The translations under genes and the position numbers were made by a program. Of a DNA stretch of 60,000 nucleotides, positions 53,667 to 60,000 are shown piece after piece (positions within the stretch are counted from its first letter, which is position 1; every line of letters starts with the position of its first letter). The notes under the pieces are model-generated. The model searched no databases. It was not told the origin of the DNA and saw only the letters and a program-made list of their open reading frames with translations. Source of the stretch: Zygnema cylindricum (Eukaryota > Streptophyta > Zygnematophyceae > Zygnematales > Zygnemataceae); assembly GCA_037447655.1 (NCBI GenBank), contig JBBHKE010002788.1:126001-186000 (forward strand), given 5' to 3'.

Positions 53667-54460
53667 GTCTGCCTACCGGCCAAATACATACATATACATC
53701 TGTATTTATATCTATAGATATGTATCTGTACGACTTTATTTATATAGTCTGCCAACAGCCTGCCTGTTAACTGCCTCACTAATTGCCTGCCAACCGCCTG
53801 CCTGCCTGCCTACCAGCCAACTACATATATATAATATGTCTGCCAATCGCTTGCAAGTCTGCCTGCCAGCCAAATACATACATACACATTTGTATATATA
53901 TCTATAGATATGTATCTGTATGATTATAAATAAATATATGTATATATATCTATAGATATGTATCTGTGTGATTATAAATAAATATATGTATATATATATA
54001 AATGTATATGTCTGCTAACTGCTTGCGCGCCTGTTAACTGCCTGACAACCTGCTTCCTAACCGCCTGCCTGTCTGCCTGCCGGCCAAATACATACATATA
54101 CATCTGTATATTTCTCAATTGATATGTATCTGTATGACCTTATATATAAATATAAACATATACATATATACATATATACATATATATATATACATATACA
54201 TATATATACACATATAAACATATATATATACAGAGAAATCTATATATATAGAGATGAGCATTTATATAGAGATAAAAATATATTTATAGAGGTATATATA
54301 TTACTACCAACCGCCTGCCTGTCTGCCTGCCAGCCAAGTACATACATATACATCTGTATATATGCCTATAGATATGTATCTGTATGACTTATATATATAT
54401 ACAGATGCAGACAGGCAGGCAGGCCGGCAGGCAGGCAGACAGGCGGTTGGCAGACATATT
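53665..54460. repeat. Composite minisatellite: TATCTATAGATATG blocks and CTGCCTGC blocks
   Basis: Four or five units combine GTCTGCCNACCGCCTGCCTG..., CCAAATACATACATATACATC and TATATCTATAGATATGTATC. The last unit (about 54405-54457) is inverted (GACAGGCGGTTGGCAGAC), so it can pair with 54303-54340. Confidence 0.85.
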
Positions 54461-55351
54461 ATATATATCATACGATTATGTATATTATGACTATATATAT
54501 ATTTGTATATATCTGTATATGTATATATATAGCTCTACATGTATAATTATATCTCTCTCTATACATATACATGTACACACACACATTAATATGCAAAAAT
54601 ACACATGTTATTTAAACAATATTTTAAATCAGAAACACCAAAAAGCTCCTACAAATCATATAAAGAAGGTACAACAATGAAGAATATGACATTTGCTATT
54701 CATTATGAAGAAACCATAAAATACCTTACGCTGTTGCACAGAAATGCGGTTTTTTTTTTCGTCTTCCCGCTTGTCGAAAGGTGCCCAATGTTTTTTCTAC
54801 GCCGTATGTGTGAAGGCACGTGTGTTTGAGAGAGGAGGGTTACGACAGAGAGCGTTGAGGAAGGGTATGAGGGGGAAGGAAGGAGGCGCCTTCACGCTTT
54901 TGCGAAATGGCGTCCGTTGGTCGAGACCCCTCCACGGCCCCTGTACGGAAAACAGCGCACGGAATACGGTACGTACAGGCCGTAAACGTGCAGTTGGTTT
55001 TTTTTTGGTACTCCGCGCAAGAGAATTGTAAAAAACCTCCGGCACGTGTTACAGCGTCTGCCTATTCGCTCGCATCCTGGAACTATATTTAAAATCACCT
55101 CGCGAGGTGATTTGAAATATAGTTTGAAGATGAGCTGGAAGGACGCAAAAGTGGGTCGAAATGCGCTAGACGACAAACTACTTCGCGCTAAACGACAAAC
55201 TGCAGTACATTTAAAGTTGTAAGGAAACGTAACTTGTACGGTGTTAATTTCATTTTTTTGGTACGGCTGCTGATTTTTTCGTTTTTTTCTAAGTTATGGA
55301 GGAAAACGACAGAAAATAACTGTAACTTTAGCACATGCGAAAGTACCCTTA

Positions 55352-55590
55352 TACGCGCAAAAGGTGTAAATTAGGCGGAGTGCACTAAGAATGTTCGACC
55401 CCTAGAGGACACGCCTATTTTACATTTCGTGTGCTTATGATTCGGCGAATAATGCGGAACTTTTGATCCGTGGTCAGCTATCCCCGCCATAAAACATTGG
55501 CCGTACATTGGCGAGGTACAATACATGTTAGGTCTTTAAAACAGTCAAGGTATTCCATATTATTTTAGCTGTCAATTCTTACCAATTTCG
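55352..55590. other. Intergenic stretch, no feature recognised
   Basis: Mixed composition, no repeat or gene seen. Confidence 0.4.
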
Positions 55591-55910
55591 TACACATAAT
55601 CAGTGTTTTGTATCGTTAAATATCGTATGGCGATAATTCTAGTCGATATTATCGGTTATCAAACTGCAAGGCTGCCTAGCGAATCGCTATTAGTGTTAAT
55701 GTTTTTTTGGCACTTAATACATCTTTTCTCCATACACACTTGTCGGATTGTGGATCTGACGCTCTTAGCTTCCGATAGGCGGTCTCAAATTGAACATCGG
55801 ACAAGTGTGTACGGAGAAAAGATGCTTTAAGGGACAAAATGTTTCTTAACACTAATAGCGACACATGGTGTACACCTCCCAGACGATTAAATTTGTTATC
55901 GCCGATGTAC
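55591..55910. mobile_element. hAT-like left arm carrying a nested MITE
   Basis: CAGTGTTTTGTATCGTTAAATATCG at 55591 and CGATATTATCGGTTATC resemble the left end of the hAT-like family. After the MITE at 55685-55860 comes TTAAATTTGTTATCGCCGATG, like the interior side of the right end. No right terminus or 8-bp duplication is found. Confidence 0.4.
55685..55860. mobile_element. 176-bp foldback MITE
   Basis: Two arms of about 65 bases: CGCTATTAGTGTTAATG...CATCTTTTCTCC...ACACTTGTCGGA on the left and its near-perfect inverse ending TTAACACTAATAGCG on the right. Same family as 19639-19833. Confidence 0.82.
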
Positions 55911-56234
55911 ATGGAAATATAATAATATATAGTACTACCGTAGTACTATACGGTAGTACTATATAGCTATACGTATGTACACCCTTCCACGTCGGCAAGA
56001 CCATTATTACCGGACGTCGAAACAAAAAGCATGTACGGAAAGAGCGACCTAACCAATAGACGAGAATTGGACAAAGGCGGATAGTACGGTCACCCTATTG
56101 GGTTCTTCCCTTAAGGACGCTTACGGTTACTGAAAAAAAAAACCCTAAAAGATCTACCGAACCGCTATTGGGAAATAAACTGCCACGTGGCATTCTGTAA
56201 TAAAACCTTGTGACGTGGCGAATGAGCAGCCAAG
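55911..56234 (+). promoter_or_regulatory. Upstream region of the LRR gene
   Basis: Contains a small palindromic TAGTACTA-rich part (55930-55965) and, nearer the start codon, GCCACGTGGC at 56182-56191 and a GACGTGGC motif at 56211. These are G-box/ACGT-core elements typical of plant promoters. Confidence 0.4.
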
Positions 56235-56567
56235 ATGGCTGTGAGGATGATGATGATGACTACGACACTGCTTTTCATATTCCACGTGGCACCCGCGTGG
56301 GAAGTAGCCATGGCGTCACGTGACAGTAAGCTCCACAGCTCTCTGCTCAACCTTTTTCCGCCACTTCGATCTTCGTGCCTGCCTTCGCACGTGTAAAAGA
56401 CCGCTCTCATTTGCCCCGTGCGGCTTCTGACGTCATTCATTGCTGCTGCAGAGAGGGCGCTGCAGGCGGTGAAGGCGGCCGTCAAGAACAAGGGGCGATT
56501 TCCGGAGATCAAATGTGATGGATTCAATTTCGTGTGCGATAATTCCGGTCGCGTGGCTTCGATGCGA
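56235..56567 (+). CDS. Leucine-rich-repeat protein, first two exons (signal peptide and LRRNT)
   Basis: Exon 1 (56235-56325) starts MAVRMMMMTTTLLFIFHVAPA, a signal-peptide-like hydrophobic stretch, and ends at GTAAGC. Exon 2 (56452-56567), after a TGCTGCTGCAG acceptor, joins in phase and reads ALQAVKAAVKNKG then CDGFNFVCDNSGRVASMR. This is the plant LRRNT_2 pattern (ALxAxKxxx...C.W.GVxCD..GRVxSL) found at the N-terminus of LRR receptor kinases and secreted LRR proteins. The following GTGACT donor is weak. No further LRR exon can be placed until the fragment at 58166, and no kinase domain is seen, so the gene is either spread over long introns or broken. Confidence 0.5.
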
Positions 56568-56689
56568 GTGACTATTATCGCTGCGTGCACTCTCTCCCGC
56601 TTTCAATCCGCTCAGAATTCGACACCTAACATTGCACTCAAATGTTTACTTAGAGGCTACGGCTGCCTCCACCGAGTGCTGCGCGGAAT

Positions 56690-56795
56690 CCGCACTAAAA
56701 TTCGCACTAACATACGCACTTAATCTCGAACTAAATTCCGCATTAAATTCCGCACTAAATCTCGCACTAAAATTCGCACTAAAATTCGCAATTAG
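56690..56795 (+). repeat. CGCACTAAATT 10-12 bp tandem repeat
   Basis: About nine imperfect copies of CGCACTAAAATT / CGCATTAAATTC, just after the second LRR exon. Confidence 0.85.
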
Positions 56796-58165
56796 CTTCT
56801 ACACCTTAGGTTGGCTGCACTGCTGTCTGCGGCAATGAATTTTGCACTTTTCCGCACTTTTCCGCACTGAAAGTTTGTGGCTACATTTGATTGATAGGCT
56901 GCCTTGGATTCCCTGCGGTGATGCACTTTACCGATGCTTGGGCGCTGCCGAGGCTTAAGAGGAGGGGGAGTGAGAGGGAAGCATGAAGGATCACAGTGAA
57001 CGCACGATGGGAGGGGGGTGCAGGGATAGAATGGGAGAGAGGTGATTTGGGCCTGAGGGAGAGGATAGCGGCGGAGATTGGCAACCTCATGCGATTGACT
57101 TTCTTGTGAGTGAGCACAGGGGAGGAGGGATGCATCTCAAATAGAAGTAAATCCAAAGGAATAGAGAAAAAAATCCTTCAATAAAATACGCGATGTAAAT
57201 CGCATTTAACATTCTTAGGTTTTCTGCCTTTCGTTTCGGTTGTCAAAATAGTGTGGGAGGGGGAGAGACAGGGGGAGAGGGCTCTGAGTGAACCTTGGGC
57301 TGGGGGATGCATATCATTAGAAAAGAAAAGTAAAAGCAGATGAACTAAATCATAATTACAATAATAATATATATATATAATACAGTCTAGAACACATTTC
57401 CACATTTTTTTTCAAATCTTATGTTAGGATGGAGGAAGTGGATAAGCCTTATTTTTCTCATTTTTCTTTTTAGGAAAAGCAGAACCCTATATTTTAGTTT
57501 TATTTTATGCTTTGGCTAATTTACCCTAAACTGTCCCTTTGATTTGAAGAAACCATGCGCAATACAAAAATCTTTTTATATTTTCATGTCATCGTAAAGA
57601 GAGCCCATTACTGTTTCAATTTTTTCATTACATTTTGCGGTCCGAAAAAAAACACAGATTTCAGTTAGCTCTTCACTAATTCTGAAAGCTGCCGACTTAT
57701 CTCACTTTTCAAGTTTTCATTGGTATTGAAATAGCATACGCAACCGCAAATTGTGAAGCTATCAATTATGTGACATTTTGTGACAAATGTCGATAGTTAC
57801 GTATCTCGACTTGATCCTTCATGAAAAAACATGTGCCGTCGGGAACCATCACTTCAAGTGTTTCTCACGTGTAAAACTCAGAAAACCTTAAAGGAATTTC
57901 AAACAAGTGCGAGCGGTTTTATGCATTTCAATTCCCAAAAGGAGAGGCAGAGGGGAGGTGCAGGCAGGACAAATTTGCTAGCTTCAATTGAAAATTTATT
58001 TTATCATGTAGATCACCTATTCGAGTGTGGTCTTGGATTAAAACCTTCGGATGTGTTTACCAATAAGTCATACTATATTATTTTTGTGTATTATTTTCCG
58101 ACCCATGATGCCATTTCGAATGGGGGTTGGTTGGTGAGGTGCATATGACCAATGTCACACACGTC
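56796..58165. other. Stretch without recognised gene
   Basis: If the LRR exons on both sides are one gene this is intron. It contains GGGAGAG-rich patches at 56955-57065 and 57250-57285. A 105-residue frame at 57831-58148 has no family resemblance. Confidence 0.35.
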
Positions 58166-58275
58166 TGTATAACAACCAGTTGAGTGGAAGCATTCCTTCA
58201 TCAATCGGTCGACTGAAAAATGTCACAGAATTATATGAATGGATTATCAACTTGTACTTGTGGGCTATAACTTGA
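58166..58275 (+). pseudogene. Leucine-rich-repeat fragment
   Basis: Reads LYNNQLSGSIPSSIGRLKNV followed by TELY, one standard plant LRR (LxxNxLSGxIPxxIGxLxxL), then goes out of pattern and stops. No clean acceptor precedes it and no donor follows at the usual position, so it looks like a decayed exon, possibly of the gene that starts at 56235. Confidence 0.6.
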
Positions 58276-58609
58276 AGAAATCTAACTGTTATATGTAGAA
58301 TAGTTTGGTAACAGAGTTATTTGCATACAGGGGATTTTTCAGATTCGTATACATGCTAGTAGATTTGTTACTAAGTTTAAGCTATTTATTTTCTTTCATT
58401 TAGTTCGAATTATCAAAAAAAAAATTGCACTTTAACTACTAAAGATATTTCATACAAATTGGACACTACAAATGGTCACTTTGATTAGGAAAATATGTGG
58501 AGAATGTGGAACTCTTTCACATTTTAAAAAAGTACCTAACTCGAATTTTTGCTTCAAAGTCAAGATTGGATAAAAATCATGAGGGCTCAGGAACTTCGAA
58601 CGGGTACAA
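58276..58609. other. AT-rich stretch, no feature recognised
   Basis: No repeat or coding seen. Confidence 0.4.
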
Positions 58610-58915
58610 AAGGCCTTCCTATCTCCACCCTTCTAACCTCTCGCCTTCTCTCCTCTTTTTTTTTACATTTTCCCATTTTCTTTTTCTTGTGCAGAAATTT
58701 CATTCCCTCCCGCCTCCCCTTCCCTTCCCTCTCTCACCTCCCCTCCTTTCCCCTCATTTTCCCTCCCCTCTTCTCCCCTCCCCTCTCTCCTCCTTCCCTC
58801 CACTCCCCTTCCGTCCCCTCTCCCATTCTATCCCATTTTACCATATCCTCTTCCCTTCTTTCCTCTCTCCGACCCTCATTGTAGCCTCTCCACCTCTATC
58901 TTTCTCCCTCTACTG
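58610..58915. repeat. Pyrimidine-rich (CCCTCTC) tract
   Basis: About 300 bases almost without purines from 58625 on. The Ser/Pro/Leu-rich frames across it are artefacts. Confidence 0.85.
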
Positions 58916-59855
58916 AGCTAAGCAATTAGATAAGAAGGCAAAATAGGGGTACTATTCCCAAAGGTACTATTGACTTTAGTTGTAGCCACCGCATGTTCTG
59001 AATGTTTAATAAAATGTTCAAATATTCGAATATTTGAATGAAATATGATTGCAAGAATAGTTGTTATTCTCTGCGACATAAGTTATCACAACAAATTTCA
59101 TGTATACGAAAATTTCAAGTGTTTACGCTGCGAAAATTTGACTCCGGCAGGTTTCCCTACTAAATGTTTTTGCCTATTTCCATTGTTCTTGCTTAAAAAA
59201 TGCTTTAAAAAATGGATTTTTGTCCATAAGGATTTTGACAGCTGCGGTTTTTCCTAAGAAAAAATTCGGCAACCACAAACTTGGCTAACAAAATTTATAT
59301 CTTATCTGTTTTCTTTAGATGAATAGTGTTCACTTTGTCAATTAAAAATGGCGACTTCTGAATTTTAGACAATTGGAATACCAAATGTGATGACTATGGT
59401 TTGATGACTATGTTAAACAATTGTGAAATAGAGGGTTAAATATTCAAGTTATAATAATCCAGCTAAAGAGTTCTAAATTTTCAATTTCTACAATTGCAAG
59501 AACTACTTGAGTTAATAAATATATTTTACTTCAAATAAAAGTTCACCATCTATTTTATTAACAAAAAAATAGATATTCCATACTAACATAAAGATTTCCC
59601 CTGGTGGTTGGGAGGATGTTATTGATCTGTGACAATCACCGTAGCCCATCAGAATCATCCGTCCGATTCCGCACGTGTGATTCCGTGACGTCACACAAAT
59701 AAATCGTGTAGGTTCATCCGTACCGAAGGTATCGCCCGAGATCACATAAAACCAACAGATGTCGGCCTGACACAGTAGTACACTATTCATTTCGCAAATC
59801 TTAGGGAACGCGACAAATCGTAATTATTGGCTTATTCCGTCGTACATTGATTAAT
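58916..59855. other. AT-rich stretch, no gene recognised
   Basis: A small palindrome (CAAATATTCGAATATTTGAA) lies at 59020-59039. The last 250 bases contain TCACGTG-like and GACGTCAC motifs but no recognised coding. Confidence 0.4.
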
Positions 59856-59866
59856 TTTGTACTTTT

Positions 59867-60000
59867 CAGGTTACGGGCGGGCACGGTCGGTTAATTTTTT
59901 TTTTCGTAAACGACGGTCGGTTAACGGTTAACAATTTTGGAGCGTGACAAAACTCGGTCGGGCGTCGGTTACTCAGATTTTGAAAAAAAAAAAACGGTCG
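59867..60000. mobile_element. Possible left end of a transposon running off the window
   Basis: CAGGTTACGGGCGGGCACGG followed by repeated CGGTCGGTTA words (59886, 59921, 59956) resembles a hAT-type terminus with subterminal repeats. The other end is outside the window. Confidence 0.25.

Larger units (their letters stand above)
49585..55348. mobile_element. Possible long element bounded by PIF-like inverted termini
   Basis: At 49585 the sequence starts GGGTACTTTCGCATGTAACC and at 55348 it ends with the inverse of GGGTACTTTCGCATGTGCT, 16 perfect bases. The flanks are TAA on the left and TTA on the right, not identical. Sequence near the right end (CACCTCGCGAGGTGATTT, GACGACAAACT, GTACGGCTGC) resembles the interior of the 38302-40149 element. 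No transposase is seen. It could be one 5.8-kb element or two fragments. Confidence 0.35.

Noticed and set aside
57831-58148. 105-residue frame as an LRR-gene exon
   Set aside because: It has no LRR pattern and is not in phase with the LRR fragment that follows.

Overview
The window looks like nuclear DNA of a land plant or close relative. The evidence is intron-rich genes with GT-AG borders, several Ty1/copia elements, hAT-like and PIF/Harbinger-like DNA transposons, CT-rich leaders, and primer sites complementary to plant initiator tRNA-Met. Introns are short to medium (about 100-1500 bases) and transposons dominate. A bryophyte- or lycophyte-like genome is possible, but the sequence alone does not settle the species.

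Layout. 1-245: right end of a hAT-like element. 738-7731 (minus): the ribosome-biogenesis gene WDR12/YTM1, whose 3' end lies outside the window. 7919-8760: small inverted-repeat elements. 9460-16050: a degenerate pogo-like DDE transposon region with acidic ORFs, a broken transposase and three arrays of TCGTCGC/GCGACGA dyad repeats. 16680-17612: a purine-only minisatellite. 18100-19833: nested DNA elements, including an intact 928-bp hAT-like element with an 8-bp target duplication.

20981-34586 is a copia nest. An old plus-strand copia (B) is split by a young 4.45-kb gag-only LTR element (22164-26616, TSD CATCT, LTRs 1237 bp each) and is cut at 29200 by a minus-strand copia (C, to 34586). In all three, a sequence complementary to the anticodon arm of initiator tRNA-Met, not to its 3' end, lies next to the 5' LTR and inside the gag reading frame, so gag starts within the LTR. 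This Drosophila-copia-like half-tRNA priming arrangement is the most interesting finding. 35798-37431 is a second hAT-like element with a perfect 8-bp TSD. 37554-40149 holds two PIF/Harbinger-like elements sharing a TTA between them.

41018-48242 (plus) is a SAAL1-like ARM-repeat gene with 11 exons in consistent phase and two G-boxes close upstream. 49585-55348 is rich in simple and tandem repeats and is bracketed by matching inverted termini. 56235-58275 holds the first two exons of a leucine-rich-repeat gene and a detached LRR fragment. The remainder to 60000 is AT-rich with no gene that I recognise.

The two housekeeping genes have ordinary structures. The rest is layers of transposons inserted into one another, and the target duplications and interruptions give part of the order of events.
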